A program made the translations under genes and the position numbers. DNA of 64,000 bases from Streptomyces sp. NBC_01216 (GTDB taxonomy: Bacteria; Actinomycetota; Actinomycetes; Streptomycetales; Streptomycetaceae), in assembly GCF_035994945.1 (NCBI RefSeq), contig NZ_CP108677.1, forward strand, positions 3,658,001 through 3,722,000, in the 5' to 3' direction. Positions 35,668 through 45,998 of the stretch are shown piece after piece (the stretch's first letter is position 1; each line of letters opens with the position of its first letter). The notes beneath the pieces are model-generated. The model worked only from the letters and a program-made list of their open reading frames with translations, was not told where the DNA came from and did no database searches.

Positions 35668-36796
35668 AGCCCCGGCCTGGGCCCCGCGTCGCGGACCGGC
35701 CCACCACCGTGCCCGCGCGGTCGACGCAGACCACGTCGACCGCGACCGGCGCGCCCCGGAGGACGGCGAGGGCCTCGTCGCGGGCGGTCGTCGCCACCAG
35801 GTCGCCGAGCGGGACGCCGGCCGCCTCGCACAGGCGCAGCGCGGCGAGGCCCGTGTTCGCCGTGGCGATCTCCGCGGCCAGTGCCTCGGACGCGCCGCCC
35901 GCGCGGGCCAGCTCCGCCAGGAACGGCTTGTCCACCTGGGAGCGGGCGGAGTGCAGGTCCAGATGGCCCGCCGCCAGCTTCGACAGCTTGGCGAAGCCGC
36001 CGCACACGGTCAGACGGTCGACGGGGTGCCTGCGGATGTACTTGAGCACGGCGCCCGCGAAGTCGCCCATGTCGAGCAGGGCGATCTCCGGGAGCTCGTA
36101 CAGCGTGCCGACGGTCCTCTCCGAGGTCGAGCCGGTACACCCGGCCACATGGGTGAGGCCGGCCGCGCGGGCCACGTCCACCCCGCGGCGGATCGAGTCG
36201 ATCCACGCGGAACAGGAGTACGGGACGACGATCCCCGTCGTGCCGAGGATCGACAGGCCGCCGAGGATGCCGATCCGGGGGTTCCAGGTGGAGCGGGCGA
36301 TCTCCTCGCCGTGATCGACGGAGACCGTGACCTCCACGTCGCCCGGGGCGCCGTGCAGGGCGGCGATCCCGGCGATGTGCTCGGTCATCATCCGGCGCGG
36401 CACCGGATTGATCGCCGGCTCGCCGACCTCCAGGGGGAGGCCCGGGAGGGTGACCGTCCCCACGCCCGGGCCGGCCCGGAACACCACGCCCGAGCCGGCC
36501 GGCAGCAGCCGTACCGTGGAGCGGACCAGCGCCCCGTGCGTCACGTCCGGATCGTCGCCCGCGTCCTTGACGACCGCCGCCATCGCGTGGCCGGATGCGC
36601 GTTCCTCCGCAGCCAGGGCGAAGGCCGGGCGTCCGCCGCGCGGCAGCGTGATCGTGACCGGGTCCGGGAAGTCGCCGGTCAGCAGGGCCGTGTACGCGGC
36701 CGCGGTCGCCGCGGTCGCGCAGGCCCCGGTCGTCCAGCCCGGCCGCAGGCCGGTGTGCTTGAGTTGGGCGTCACGCCCGCCTGAGCTCAAGGATCG
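35666..36796 (-). CDS. cbiD: cobalt-precorrin-5B C1-methyltransferase
   Basis: 376 residues from TTG 36794-36796, preceded by GGGAG at good spacing; a GTG at 36806-36808 is in frame but lies across the divergent cobK start. N-terminal L-R-P-G-W-T-T-G-A-C-A-T-A-A-T and the central G-I-L-G-G-L-S-I-L-G-T-T-G-I-V are CbiD signatures. The later V-C-G-G-F-A-K-L-S-K is also conserved. CbiD is the C1 methylase of the anaerobic pathway; here it stands in for CobF in an otherwise aerobic-type set. It shares a very short divergent region with cobK. Confidence 0.94.
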   Translation of the reverse strand, partial: RSLSSGGRDAQLKHTGLRPGWTTGACATAATAAAYTALLTGDFPDPVTITLPRGGRPAFALAAEERASGHAMAAVVKDAGDDPDVTHGALVRSTVRLLPAGSGVVFRAGPGVGTVTLPGLPLEVGEPAINPVPRRMMTEHIAGIAALHGAPGDVEVTVSVDHGEEIARSTWNPRIGILGGLSILGTTGIVVPYSCSAWIDSIRRGVDVARAAGLTHVAGCTGSTSERTVGTLYELPEIALLDMGDFAGAVLKYIRRHPVDRLTVCGGFAKLSKLAAGHLDLHSARSQVDKPFLAELARAGGASEALAAEIATANTGLAALRLCEAAGVPLGDLVATTARDEALAVLRGAPVAVDVVCVDRAGTVVGRSATRGPGRG

Positions 36797-36802
36797 ACTC
36801 CC

Positions 36803-37540
36803 ATGCACGTACTGGTACTCGGAGGGACCACCGAGGCGAGGGAACTCGCCGAGGCGCTCCACCCCGCCGTACGGGTCACCAGCTCGCTGGCCGGCCGGGT
36901 CGCGCGGCCCCGGATGCCCGCCGGAGAGGTTCGGATCGGGGGGTTCGGGGGAGCGGAGGGGCTGGCCCGGTGGCTGGCCGAGCACCGTGTGGACGCGGTC
37001 ATCGACGCCACCCATCCCTTCGCCGAGCGGATCAGCTTCAACGCGGCCCGTGCGACCGCCTCCGCCCATGTTCCCCTGCTGGCGCTCCGCCGGCCCGGGT
37101 GGGTCCCGGCGACGGGGGACGACTGGCACGAGGCGGCCTCCCTCGACGAGGCCGCCGCGCGCCTGGACGGACTCGGGGACCGGGTCTTCCTGACGACGGG
37201 CCGCCTTGGCCTGGCGGCCTTCGCCGCCTGTCCCCAGTGGTTCCTGGTCCGCTCGGTCGACCCCCCGGACACGCCGCTGCCGGCCCGCGCCGAGCTGCTC
37301 CTGGACCGGGGCCCGTTCACCCTCGACGGAGAACGCGCGCTGCTGCGCCGCCACCGTGTCGACGTCCTGGTGACCAAGGACAGCGGCGGCGCGGCGACGG
37401 CCCCCAAACTGGCCGCCGCCCGCGAGGCGGGCATCCCGGTCGTGGTGGTCCGCAGACCGCCGGCGCCCCGGGGTGTCCCGGTGGCGGACCACCCGGAGGC
37501 CGCGGTGCACTGGGTGCGTCTGCTGGCGGCCCGGTCTTAG
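36803..37540 (+). CDS. cobK: precorrin-6A reductase
   Basis: 245 residues. It has the L-G-G-T-T-E-A-R-E-L Rossmann start, D-A-T-H-P-F-A and the late T-K-D-S-G-G of CobK/CbiJ. It reduces precorrin-6A to 6B with NAD(P)H. ATG 36803 is only 6 bp from the cbiD TTG on the other strand, so their ribosome-binding sites overlap. Convergent with cobIJ (35-bp gap). Confidence 0.95.
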   Translation: MHVLVLGGTTEARELAEALHPAVRVTSSLAGRVARPRMPAGEVRIGGFGGAEGLARWLAEHRVDAVIDATHPFAERISFNAARATASAHVPLLALRRPGWVPATGDDWHEAASLDEAAARLDGLGDRVFLTTGRLGLAAFAACPQWFLVRSVDPPDTPLPARAELLLDRGPFTLDGERALLRRHRVDVLVTKDSGGAATAPKLAAAREAGIPVVVVRRPPAPRGVPVADHPEAAVHWVRLLAARS

Positions 37541-37543
37541 CTC

Positions 37544-37562
37544 GGAGCCTGTCGGGGGCCGC
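37544..37562. repeat. dispersed repeat, copy 4 (single arm)
   Basis: GGAGCCTGTCGGGGGCC directly after the cobK stop; only one arm of the palindrome family is recognisable. Confidence 0.5.
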
Positions 37563-37575
37563 CGCCCGGCGGGTC

Positions 37576-39078
37576 CTACCCCCGTGGGGACTCCGGGTAG
37601 CGGCGCGGGGTCCAGGCGATGGTGCGGCCGTCGCCGCGTTCCACCGCCACCGTCTGCGACGAGCCGATCAGCAGCAGGGTGCGCATGTCGACCTCCGACG
37701 GTTCCAGCGTCTTGAGGGTCACCACCCGGACCGACTGCTCCGGACCGCCCACGTCCCGCGCCACCACGACCGGTGTCTCGGGGGAACGCAGCGTGAGCAG
37801 CAGCTCGCGGGCGGCGGCCACCTGGTGGGTACGGGACCGGGAGCCCGGGTTGTACAGCGCGAGCACCAGGTCGGCGGCGGCCGCCGCGCGCAGCCGCTCC
37901 GCGATCACCTCCCAGGGCTTGAGCCGGTCGGACAGCGAGATCGTCGCGTAGTCGTGGCCGAGCGGAGCGCCGGCCGCCGCCGCCGCCGCGTTCGCCGCGG
38001 TCACGCCCGGCAGCACCCGGACGGGCACGTCCGTGTACCGCGCCTCCGAGGCCACCTCCAGAACCGCCGTCGCCATGGCGAAGACCCCCGGGTCGCCGCC
38101 GGAGACGACCGCGACCCGCCGGCCGCGCCGGGCCAGTTCGAGGGCGAACTCGGCCCGCTCGGACTCCACCTTGTTGTCGGAGCCGTGCCGGCGCTGGCCC
38201 GGCCGCAGGGCCGGGACCCGGTCCAGATAGGTGGTGTAGCCGACGAGGTCGTCGGCGTTGACCAGCGCTCCGCGCGACTCCGGCGTCAGCCAGGGCGCGC
38301 CCGCCGGGCCGGTGCCGACCACGACCACCTCGCCGCGTTCACGGGCCCGGGGTGTCACCGCGTCGATCCGCGAGGGCAGCACGGCCACCGAGAAGTACGG
38401 GACGGAGGCGGGGTCGATGTCCGTCAGGGCACCGGTTCGCTCCCCGGCCATCGTCGCCCGCTCGACGTACCGCGCGTCCTCGGCGCGGCCGGCCCGCTCC
38501 AGGGCCCGGCGCACCGTCGGGAACGTCCGGCCCAGCTTCATCACGACCGCCGAGTCCGTGGCCGCGAGACGGGCCGTCAGCTCGTCCTCCGGCAGGGTGC
38601 CGGGGATGATCGTCAGGACCTCCTCGGCCTCGCACAGCGGTTCGCCGAGGCGCGCCGCCGCCGCGCTGACCGAGGTCACGCCCGGGATCACCTCGGTGTC
38701 GAAGCGGTGCGCGAGACGCTTGTGCATGTGCTGGTACGAGCCGTAGAAGAGGGGATCGCCCTCCGCGAGCACGGCGACCGTACGCCCGGCGTCGAGGTGC
38801 GCGGCAAGGAGCGCCGACGCCTCCTCGTAGAAGTCGTCCAGCGCGCCCCGGTAGCCGCCGGGGTGGTCCGTGGCCTCCACGGTGAGCGGATACATCAGCC
38901 GCTCCTCGATGTGGTCCTCGCGGATGTGCCCGGCCGCGATCGACCGTGCGATGGAGCGGCCGTGCCGGGCCGAGTGGTAGGCGACCACGTCCGCCTCGGC
39001 GATGGCCCGCGCGGCGCGCAGCGTCATCAGGTCCGGGTCGCCGGGGCCGAGGCCCACGCCGTACAGCTTGCCGCTCAT
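37576..39078 (-). CDS. cobIJ: bifunctional precorrin-2 C20 / precorrin-3B C17-methyltransferase
   Basis: 500 residues, a natural fusion of two tetrapyrrole methylases. Residues ~1-245 are CobI ([29 protein letters not shown]). Residues ~250-500 are CobJ ([34 protein letters not shown]). The fusion is normal in actinobacteria. Its start ATG (39076-39078) overlaps the cobH stop by 4 bp. Third gene of the operon cobG-cobH-cobIJ. Confidence 0.95.
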   Translation of the reverse strand: MSGKLYGVGLGPGDPDLMTLRAARAIAEADVVAYHSARHGRSIARSIAAGHIREDHIEERLMYPLTVEATDHPGGYRGALDDFYEEASALLAAHLDAGRTVAVLAEGDPLFYGSYQHMHKRLAHRFDTEVIPGVTSVSAAAARLGEPLCEAEEVLTIIPGTLPEDELTARLAATDSAVVMKLGRTFPTVRRALERAGRAEDARYVERATMAGERTGALTDIDPASVPYFSVAVLPSRIDAVTPRARERGEVVVVGTGPAGAPWLTPESRGALVNADDLVGYTTYLDRVPALRPGQRRHGSDNKVESERAEFALELARRGRRVAVVSGGDPGVFAMATAVLEVASEARYTDVPVRVLPGVTAANAAAAAAGAPLGHDYATISLSDRLKPWEVIAERLRAAAAADLVLALYNPGSRSRTHQVAAARELLLTLRSPETPVVVARDVGGPEQSVRVVTLKTLEPSEVDMRTLLLIGSSQTVAVERGDGRTIAWTPRRYPESPRG

Positions 39079-39728
39079 GCCTGGATCTCCTCCTCGGTCG
39101 CCATCGCGTTGACGGCGGCGGCGGTCATCGCGCTGCCGCCGCGGCGGCCCCGGACGACGAGGTAGTCGAGGCCCAGGTCCTGTGCCGCCAGCGCGTCCTT
39201 CGACTCGGCGGCGCCGATGAAGCCGACCGGGATGCCGAGGACGGCGGCGGGACGCCCCGCGCCCTTCCCGACCATCTCGAGAAGGCGGAAGAGGGCGGTG
39301 GGCGCGTTGCCGATGGCGACGACCGAGCCTTCGAGGCGGTCGCGCCACAGCTCCATGGCCGCCGCGCTGCGGGTGGTGCCCAGCTCGGCCGCCAGCGCGG
39401 GCACGGCGGGGTCGGAGAGCGTGCAGACCACGTCGTTGCCGGCGGGCAGGCGCTTGCGGGTGACGCCGCTGGCGACCATCTGGGCGTCGCAGAGGATCGG
39501 CGCGCCGGCGCGCAGGGCGGCGCGTGCCCGGGAGACGACCCCCGGCGAGTAGGCGAGGTCCCGGACGAGGTCGACCATGCCGCAGGCGTGGATCATCCGC
39601 ACCGCGACCTGGCTGACGTCGGCGGGCAGACCCGCGAGATCCGCCTCGGCGCGGATCGTGGCAAAGGACTGGCGGTATATCTCCGCCCCGTCCTTCTCGT
39701 AGTCGAACATCCTGTTGCTCTCGCTCAT
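39075..39728 (-). CDS. cobH: precorrin-8X methylmutase
   Basis: 217 residues from ATG 39726-39728. It has the catalytic H in [17 protein letters not shown] and [11 protein letters not shown]. It moves the C11 methyl to C12, forming hydrogenobyrinate. It overlaps both cobG (4 bp upstream) and cobIJ (4 bp downstream), so the three are translationally coupled. Confidence 0.95.
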   Translation of the reverse strand: MSESNRMFDYEKDGAEIYRQSFATIRAEADLAGLPADVSQVAVRMIHACGMVDLVRDLAYSPGVVSRARAALRAGAPILCDAQMVASGVTRKRLPAGNDVVCTLSDPAVPALAAELGTTRSAAAMELWRDRLEGSVVAIGNAPTALFRLLEMVGKGAGRPAAVLGIPVGFIGAAESKDALAAQDLGLDYLVVRGRRGGSAMTAAAVNAMATEEEIQA

Positions 39729-41038
39729 CTCGTGGGTGTGGACGGGCGGCGGGCCGCCGCGACGGCGTCGGGGAGGTCTGTACGCGGGACGGGGCGCCCG
39801 TCCACCAGGTAGTGGCCGTCGGCGGTGGCGACGACGTCGACCCACTCGCCGGGCCCCCCGGTCGGGTGGCCGCAGCGCCGCTCGCACCCCGAGAACCGGA
39901 CGGGTGAACCGCCCCCGTCCGTGCCGGGTGTCGCGTCCGCCCGGACGTCGGCGAGCGACTTGGCGCATCCGGGCCGCCCGGTGCACGCGCCCACGTCGAG
40001 CCAGGGGGAGTCCGCGCGGGTGAGCAGACCGGCCCCGGCGAGCGCGCCGAGGCGCGCCTCGGCGGCGGGACGGCCGGGGAACCCGGTCACGACGGCTCCG
40101 CGCCAGGGGGTGAGCCGCAGCTCACCGGGGGCGGCACCGTCCGGGGTGAGGGCACGGAGCTGCGCGGCGGTGAGCCGCCCGAGCCGCGCGACGACGGATA
40201 CGGCGTACCTCCCGGTCGCCGGGTCGCCGAGCACACCGGGGCGGGGACCGGCGGAGCCGGGCGGGGTCGTGGGAGTGTGCGGGGCCGCCGGCCGCGCGGG
40301 GACGCCCGCGCGGACGAGGGCGCCCGCGAGGTCCGGCTCCACTCCCGCCGGGAGTTCCCGGACGCGCCAGGCCCCGGTGCCCGCCGCGCGCGCGGCGGCG
40401 AGGAAGGCGCCGGCGGCGGCGAGCGCCGCACGGGCCGCGTCGGAGCCCGCGACCCGGACGGTCCGGGCTCCGGCCCGGACCAGCGCGTCGCCGTCAGCCC
40501 GGGACGTTGAGAACAAGGTCACATCCGCGCCCAGCCCCGCCACGTCCCCGCGGCCGTCGTCCAGAGCGAAGAGAAAACGTCCGGAAAGCGCCGTCGTCCA
40601 GTCCTGCCCGCAGAGCAGGCCGTCCAGCTCGCGTGCCCACAACTGCACGTTCCCGCCGCCGATTCCGTCCACCCCGGCCAGCGGCGAGGCGACGATGTTC
40701 CGGATCCGCTCGTGCGCGGAGGAGGGCAGCAGCGCGGCGGCCGAGAGCAGCTCCGCCAGCCGGGCGTCGCAGCCCTCGGAGAGGCCCCGCAGCTCCACGT
40801 TCCCCCGGGACGTGACACTGATCCGTCCGTCGCCCAGAGTCTCCGCCGCGTCCGCCAGAACATGCGCCTGACGTGACGTCAGAACGCCGGCGGGCAGGCG
40901 TAGTCGAGCCAGGAGACCGTCATCGGCTGCGTGCAGCCGGAGCGCCCCGGGGCAGGCGTCGCCCCGGTCCCGCACGGGCGGTTCGCCCCGGTCGGGAAGG
41001 GGGGGTGGGATGGGCGGCATGGCGGCGAGCATACCCAC
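39725..41038 (-). CDS. cobG: precorrin-3B synthase
   Basis: 437 residues from GTG 41038 (ATG 41032 also possible). It is a nitrite/sulfite-reductase-like protein. The ferredoxin-like half with [12 protein letters not shown] is followed by the iron-sulfur/heme-proximal cluster C-T-G-R-P-G-C...C-E-R-R-C-G-H-P. This oxygen-dependent step opens the ring contraction and is a marker of aerobic corrin synthesis. It is the first gene of a minus-strand operon and is divergent from riboswitch-cobN. Confidence 0.93.
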   Translation of the reverse strand: MGMLAAMPPIPPPLPDRGEPPVRDRGDACPGALRLHAADDGLLARLRLPAGVLTSRQAHVLADAAETLGDGRISVTSRGNVELRGLSEGCDARLAELLSAAALLPSSAHERIRNIVASPLAGVDGIGGGNVQLWARELDGLLCGQDWTTALSGRFLFALDDGRGDVAGLGADVTLFSTSRADGDALVRAGARTVRVAGSDAARAALAAAGAFLAAARAAGTGAWRVRELPAGVEPDLAGALVRAGVPARPAAPHTPTTPPGSAGPRPGVLGDPATGRYAVSVVARLGRLTAAQLRALTPDGAAPGELRLTPWRGAVVTGFPGRPAAEARLGALAGAGLLTRADSPWLDVGACTGRPGCAKSLADVRADATPGTDGGGSPVRFSGCERRCGHPTGGPGEWVDVVATADGHYLVDGRPVPRTDLPDAVAAARRPSTPTR

Positions 41039-41083
41039 GTCGTTCCGGCCGCCATCCCTGCGCCGGGCGGCCAGGATCTACTA

Positions 41084-41203
41084 TGCAGACGGCATGGGGT
41101 CCCAGGACCCCGGGGAGGAAGCCCGGTGAGAATCCGGCGCGGTCCCGCCACTGTGAGCCGGCTCCGAAGACGGAGCCGGTGAGTCAGGAACTCCCGCCGT
41201 CCA
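41084..41203 (+). ncRNA. cobalamin riboswitch upstream of cobN
   Basis: An adenosylcobalamin aptamer: P1 arms GACGGC and GCCGTC enclose GGTGAGAATCCGGCGCGGTC, the invariant B12-box GCCACTGTGA, a stem-loop, then GCCGGTGAGTCAGGA. It lies about 48 bp before cobN and is expected to shut off expression when cobalamin is plentiful. It does not face cobG. Confidence 0.93.
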
Positions 41204-41250
41204 CACGACCACCCGGGGCGCGGACAACCCCGAGGAAGGCCTGCGCTCGC

Positions 41251-44200
41251 ATGCGAATTCTGTTGCTGTCGCACTCCGACACCGACCTGCTCAGCGCCCG
41301 CGCGGCCGGCGGCCCGGTCGCGTACCGCTTCGCCAACCCCGCCCGCCTCCCGCTCGGCGACCTGCCCGGTCTCCTCGACGGCGCCGACCTCGTGCTGGTC
41401 CGCCTCCTCGGCGGCCTGCGCGCCTGGGAGGACGGGCTGCGGGCCCTGCTCGCCGAGGACCAGCCGCGGCCCGTCGTCGTGCTCTCCGGCGAGCAGGCCC
41501 CCGACGCCCAGCTGATGGAGTCGTCCACCGTCCCGATCGGCGTCGCCACCGAGGCCCACGCCTACCTGGCGCACGGCGGCCCGGACAACCTGGAGCAGCT
41601 GGCCCGCTTCCTCTCCGACACCGTGCTGCTCACCGGCCACGGCTTCGAGGCCCCGGCCGCCGCCCCCACCTGGGGGCCGCTGGAGCGCACCCCGCGCACG
41701 ACCGACGGCCCGACCATCGCGGTGCTCTACTACCGCGCCCACCACATGAGCGGCAACACCGGCTTCGTCGCCGCGCTCTGCGAGGCGATCGAGGACGCGG
41801 GCGCCCAGGCCCGTCCGCTCTTCGTCGCCTCCCTGCGCGCCCCCGAGCCCGAACTGCTCGACCGGCTCCGCGACGCCGACGCCATCGTCACCACCGTGCT
41901 CGCCGCCGGCGGCACCAAGCCCGCCGAGGCCCAGGCCGGCGGCGACGAGGAGTCCTGGGACGCGGGTGCGCTCGCCGCTCTCGACGTCCCGATCCTCCAG
42001 GCACTCTGCCTCACCGGGTCCCGCTCGGCCTGGGAGGAGAACGACGAGGGACTGTCCCCGCTCGACGCGGCGAGCCAGGTCGCCGTTCCCGAGTTCGACG
42101 GCCGCCTGATCACCGTCCCCTTCTCCTTCAAGGAGATCGACGAGGACGGCCTGCCGGCCTACGTCGCCGACCCCGAACGCGCCGCCCGCGTCGCCGGGAT
42201 CGCCGTGCGCCACGCCCGCCTGCGGCACATCCCGAACGCCGGGAAGAAGCTGGCGCTCGTCCTCTCCGCGTACCCGACCAAGCACTCCCGGATCGGCAAC
42301 GCCGTCGGCCTGGACACGCCCGCCTCGGCCGTGGCGCTGCTCCGCAGACTGCGCGCGGAGGGCTACGACTTCGGCCCGGTCGAGGACCTCCCCGGCGTGG
42401 TCTCCGGCGACGGCGACGAGCTGATCTACGCCCTGATCGAGGCCGGCGGCCACGACCAGGACTGGCTCACCGAGGAGCAGCTGGCGCGCAACCCGGTCCG
42501 CATCCCGGCCGCCGACTACAAGCGCTGGTACGCGACCCTCCCGGCCGGACTCCGCGCGTCCGTCGAGGAACACTGGGGCCCCGCGCCCGGCGAGATGTTC
42601 CTCGACCGCTCCCGCAACCCCGAGGGCGACATCGTGCTCGCCGCCCTGCGCCGCGGGAACCTGCTGATCCTCATCCAGCCGCCGCGCGGCTTCGGCGAGA
42701 ACCCGATCGCGATCTACCACGACCCGGACCTGCCGCCCTCGCACCACTACCTGGCCGCCTACCGCTGGATCGCGGCACGCGCCGAGGACGGCGGCTTCGG
42801 GGCGGACGCGATGGTCCACCTCGGCAAGCACGGCAACCTGGAGTGGCTGCCGGGCAAGAACGCGGGTCTGTCGGCGGCCTGCGGCCCGGACGCGGCGCTC
42901 GGCGACCTCCCGCTGGTCTACCCCTTCCTCGTCAACGACCCGGGCGAGGGCACCCAGGCCAAACGCCGGGTCCACGCGACGCTCGTCGACCACCTGGTGC
43001 CGCCGATGGCGCGCGCCGACTCGTACGGCGACATCGCGCGCCTGGAGCAGCTGCTCGACGAGTACGCGCAGATCTCCTCCATGGACCCGTCGAAGCTCCC
43101 GGCGATCCGTGCCCAGATCTGGACGCTGATCCAGGCCGCGAAGCTCGATCACGACCTGGGGATGGACGACCGGCCCGACGACGACGGCTTCGACGACTTC
43201 CTGCTGCACGTCGACGGCTGGCTCTGTGAGGTCAAGGACGCGCAGATCAGGGACGGTCTGCACGTCCTCGGCGGAGCGCCGGAGGGCGAGGCGCGGGTCA
43301 ACCTGGTCCTGTCGATCCTCCGGGCCCGGCAGATATGGGGCGGCACCCAGGCGCTCCCGGGCCTGCGCGAGGCACTCGGCCTGGACGAGTCGGCCGCGAC
43401 GCGCACCACCGCCGACGACGCGGAGGCGAAGGCGCGCGAGCTGGTCGAGGCGATGGAGGCCGCCGGCTGGTCGGTGCACGCGGTCGCCGAGGTCGCCGGC
43501 GGGCACGGCCCCGAGGTCGCCGCGGTGCTGCGGTTCGCCTGCGAGCAGGTCGTCCCGCGGCTCGCCGCCACGACCGACGAGCTGACGCACGCCGTCCACG
43601 CGCTGAACGGAGGCTTCGTGCCGGCCGGGCCTTCCGGTTCGCCGCTGCGCGGTCTGGTCAACGTGCTCCCGACAGGCCGCAACTTCTACTCCGTCGACCC
43701 CAAGGCCGTACCGTCCAGGCTGGCGTGGGAGACGGGCCAGGCCCTCGCCGACTCGCTGCTGGAGCGCTATCGCACGGACAACGGCGCGTGGCCGACCTCC
43801 GTCGGACTGTCGCTGTGGGGCACGAGCGCCATGCGCACGGCCGGCGACGACGTGGCGGAGGCCCTGGCCCTGCTCGGCGTCCGCCCGCTGTGGGACGACG
43901 CCTCGCGCCGGGTCAACGGTCTGGAGGCGATCCCGCCGGCGGAACTCGGCCGCCCGCGCGTCGACGTCACCCTGCGCATCTCCGGCTTCTTCCGGGACGC
44001 GTTCCCGCACGTCATCGGCCTGCTCGACGACGCGGTACGGCTCGTGGCCTCGCTCGACGAGCCCGCCGAGTCCAACTTCGTCCGCGCGCACGCCCAGGCC
44101 GACCTGGCCGAACACGGCGACGAGCGGCGCGCCACGACCCGGATCTTCGGCTCACGGCCGGGCACGTACGGCGCGGGCATCCTCCAGCTGATCGACTCGC

Positions 44201-44865
44201 GTGACTGGCGCACGGACGCGGACCTCGCCGAGGTGTACACGGTCTGGGGCGGGTACGCCTACGGCCGGGGGCTGGAAGGCCGCCCGGCGCGGGCGGAGAT
44301 GGAGACCGCGTACAAGCGGATCGCGGTGGCCGCGAAGAACACGGACACCCGCGAGCACGACATCGCGGACTCCGACGACTACTTCCAGTACCACGGCGGC
44401 ATGGTGGCGACGGTCCGCGCGCTCAAGGGCACGGCGCCCGAGGCGTACATCGGCGACTCCACCCGCCCCGAGACGGTCCGCACCCGCACGCTGGTGGAGG
44501 AGACCTCCCGGGTCTTCCGCGCCCGCGTGGTCAACCCGAAGTGGATCGAGGCGATGCGCCGCCACGGCTACAAGGGCGCCTTCGAGCTCGCGGCGACCGT
44601 GGACTACCTCTTCGGCTACGACGCGACGACGGGCGTGGTCGCCGACTGGATGTACGACAAGCTCACCGAGACCTACGTCCTGGACCCGGAGAACCAGGCA
44701 TTCCTCCAGGAGGCCAACCCCTGGGCCCTGCACGGCATCGCGGAGCGACTGCTGGAAGCCGAGTCGCGCGGGATGTGGGAGAAGCCGGACCCGGCGGTGC
44801 TGGAGGGGCTGCGCCAGGTCTTCCTCCGGACGGAGGGGGACCTCGAGGGCGGCGACGAGGACTGA
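41251..44865 (+). CDS. cobN: aerobic cobaltochelatase subunit CobN
   Basis: 1,204 residues, typical for CobN, the large catalytic subunit of the ATP-driven CobNST chelatase that inserts cobalt into hydrogenobyrinate a,c-diamide. Conserved blocks include Y-Y-R-A-H-H-M-S-G-N-T, H-L-G-K-H-G-N-L-E-W-L-P-G-K near residue 525, and V-D-P-K-A-V-P-S-R-L-A-W near 815. ATG 41251 follows the riboswitch. cobS and cobT are not in the window. The gene ends at a strong hairpin. Confidence 0.97.
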   Translation: MRILLLSHSDTDLLSARAAGGPVAYRFANPARLPLGDLPGLLDGADLVLVRLLGGLRAWEDGLRALLAEDQPRPVVVLSGEQAPDAQLMESSTVPIGVATEAHAYLAHGGPDNLEQLARFLSDTVLLTGHGFEAPAAAPTWGPLERTPRTTDGPTIAVLYYRAHHMSGNTGFVAALCEAIEDAGAQARPLFVASLRAPEPELLDRLRDADAIVTTVLAAGGTKPAEAQAGGDEESWDAGALAALDVPILQALCLTGSRSAWEENDEGLSPLDAASQVAVPEFDGRLITVPFSFKEIDEDGLPAYVADPERAARVAGIAVRHARLRHIPNAGKKLALVLSAYPTKHSRIGNAVGLDTPASAVALLRRLRAEGYDFGPVEDLPGVVSGDGDELIYALIEAGGHDQDWLTEEQLARNPVRIPAADYKRWYATLPAGLRASVEEHWGPAPGEMFLDRSRNPEGDIVLAALRRGNLLILIQPPRGFGENPIAIYHDPDLPPSHHYLAAYRWIAARAEDGGFGADAMVHLGKHGNLEWLPGKNAGLSAACGPDAALGDLPLVYPFLVNDPGEGTQAKRRVHATLVDHLVPPMARADSYGDIARLEQLLDEYAQISSMDPSKLPAIRAQIWTLIQAAKLDHDLGMDDRPDDDGFDDFLLHVDGWLCEVKDAQIRDGLHVLGGAPEGEARVNLVLSILRARQIWGGTQALPGLREALGLDESAATRTTADDAEAKARELVEAMEAAGWSVHAVAEVAGGHGPEVAAVLRFACEQVVPRLAATTDELTHAVHALNGGFVPAGPSGSPLRGLVNVLPTGRNFYSVDPKAVPSRLAWETGQALADSLLERYRTDNGAWPTSVGLSLWGTSAMRTAGDDVAEALALLGVRPLWDDASRRVNGLEAIPPAELGRPRVDVTLRISGFFRDAFPHVIGLLDDAVRLVASLDEPAESNFVRAHAQADLAEHGDERRATTRIFGSRPGTYGAGILQLIDSRDWRTDADLAEVYTVWGGYAYGRGLEGRPARAEMETAYKRIAVAAKNTDTREHDIADSDDYFQYHGGMVATVRALKGTAPEAYIGDSTRPETVRTRTLVEETSRVFRARVVNPKWIEAMRRHGYKGAFELAATVDYLFGYDATTGVVADWMYDKLTETYVLDPENQAFLQEANPWALHGIAERLLEAESRGMWEKPDPAVLEGLRQVFLRTEGDLEGGDED

Positions 44866-44875
44866 CGGCCGCCCT

Positions 44876-44915
44876 CGCCCTTCCGCTCGTCCCCCCGGGG
44901 AAGGGCGGAAGGGCG
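44876..44915. terminator. hairpin after cobN
   Basis: CGCCCTTCCGC pairs with GCGGAAGGGCG, 10 bp past the cobN stop. Confidence 0.75.
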
Positions 44916-44953
44916 GGAGGGGCCTCGCCCTCACAGGTCACGCGGTCAGGCGG

Positions 44954-45919
44954 TCACCCGGACGTCCGGGCGGACGGCCGTGCGCCGAGCACCCGGACCG
45001 CTTCGACGATCAGGTCCCAGAACGCCGGCACGTCGACCTCCATGCCCACGTCGACCTGCGGCGCGCGGCCCGTCACCCCGTCCAGGTCCACCACCGTCGC
45101 CCCCCGGGTGTGCGTCCCCGTCAGCTCGACCGACACCGGCGCCCGTACCAGGCTGACCAGCGACGGGTCGATCAGGTGCGCCACGGTCAGCGGATCGTGC
45201 AGCGGTGGGGCGTCGAGGCCGAAGACCTCGCGGTACGCCGACGCGAAGAAGGTCAGCAGCTCGACGCAGAGCCGGCTCAGCGGCGTGCCGAGCGCCTCGA
45301 TCCGTGCCACCACCTCGGGCGTCGCGCGGACCTGGTGGGTTGCGTTCAGACCGAACATGGTCACCGGCAGCCCGCTGGAGAAGACGATGTCGGCGGCCTC
45401 CGGATCGCACAGGATGTTGAACTCCGCGGCCGGCGTGGTGTTCCCGCGCCCGGTCGAACCGCCCATCAGCACGATGCGCTCGATCCTCGGGGCCAGTTCC
45501 GGATGGGCGAGCAGCAGGGTCGCGATGTTCGTCAGCGGCCCGGTCGGTACCAGCGTCACCGGCTCGGGCCGCGCGAGCAGGGTGTCCCGGATCAGGGTGA
45601 GCGCGTCGCGCGGGTCCTGGGGCACGCCGGGTTCGCCCGCGCCCCAGCCGGGCCCGTCGAGTCCGGTGCGGCCGTGGATGTTCTCGGCGACACGGGGCGA
45701 GCCGTGCAGCGGCCCGGCCCGTCCCGCCGCGACGGGCACGTCGTCGATGCCCGCGGCGGCGCACACCCGGCGGGCGTTGAGGGTGGTCTTCTCCAGCGAC
45801 TGGTTGCCGGCCACGGTGGTGACGGCCAGCAGGTCGACGGCGGGATGCGCGGCGGCCAGCAGGATGTTGAACGCGTCGTCGTGACCGGGATCGCAGTCGA
45901 GGATCACGGGTACGGGCAT
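44954..45919 (-). CDS. inosine/uridine-preferring nucleoside hydrolase
   Basis: 321 residues from ATG 45917-45919. The Ca-binding D-C-D-P-G-H-D-D start, N-G-style V-T-T-V-A-G-N-Q, T-G-P-L-T-N-I-A and F-N-I-L-C-D-P-E-A are all canonical. It cleaves ribonucleosides to base and ribose. A second in-frame ATG 18 bp upstream is possible. Probably independent of cobN, which is convergent. Confidence 0.93.
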   Translation of the reverse strand: MPVPVILDCDPGHDDAFNILLAAAHPAVDLLAVTTVAGNQSLEKTTLNARRVCAAAGIDDVPVAAGRAGPLHGSPRVAENIHGRTGLDGPGWGAGEPGVPQDPRDALTLIRDTLLARPEPVTLVPTGPLTNIATLLLAHPELAPRIERIVLMGGSTGRGNTTPAAEFNILCDPEAADIVFSSGLPVTMFGLNATHQVRATPEVVARIEALGTPLSRLCVELLTFFASAYREVFGLDAPPLHDPLTVAHLIDPSLVSLVRAPVSVELTGTHTRGATVVDLDGVTGRAPQVDVGMEVDVPAFWDLIVEAVRVLGARPSARTSG

Positions 45920-45960
45920 GGGCCCACCGTCCCACACGCCCGCCTCCGCCGTCGCCGGTC

Positions 45961-45988
45961 CACGCCGTCCCCGGCCGGGGACGGCGTG
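45961..45988. terminator. 28-bp perfect palindrome
   Basis: CACGCCGTCCCCGG is followed at once by CCGGGGACGGCGTG. It lies 10 bp beyond the stop of the histidine-phosphatase-like gene on the minus strand and fits a terminator. Confidence 0.75.
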
Positions 45989-45998
45989 CCGGGGCGCG

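Noticed and set aside
40879..44115. Over 1,000-codon frame antisense to cobN
   Set aside because: No family match, while cobN is unmistakable on the other strand.
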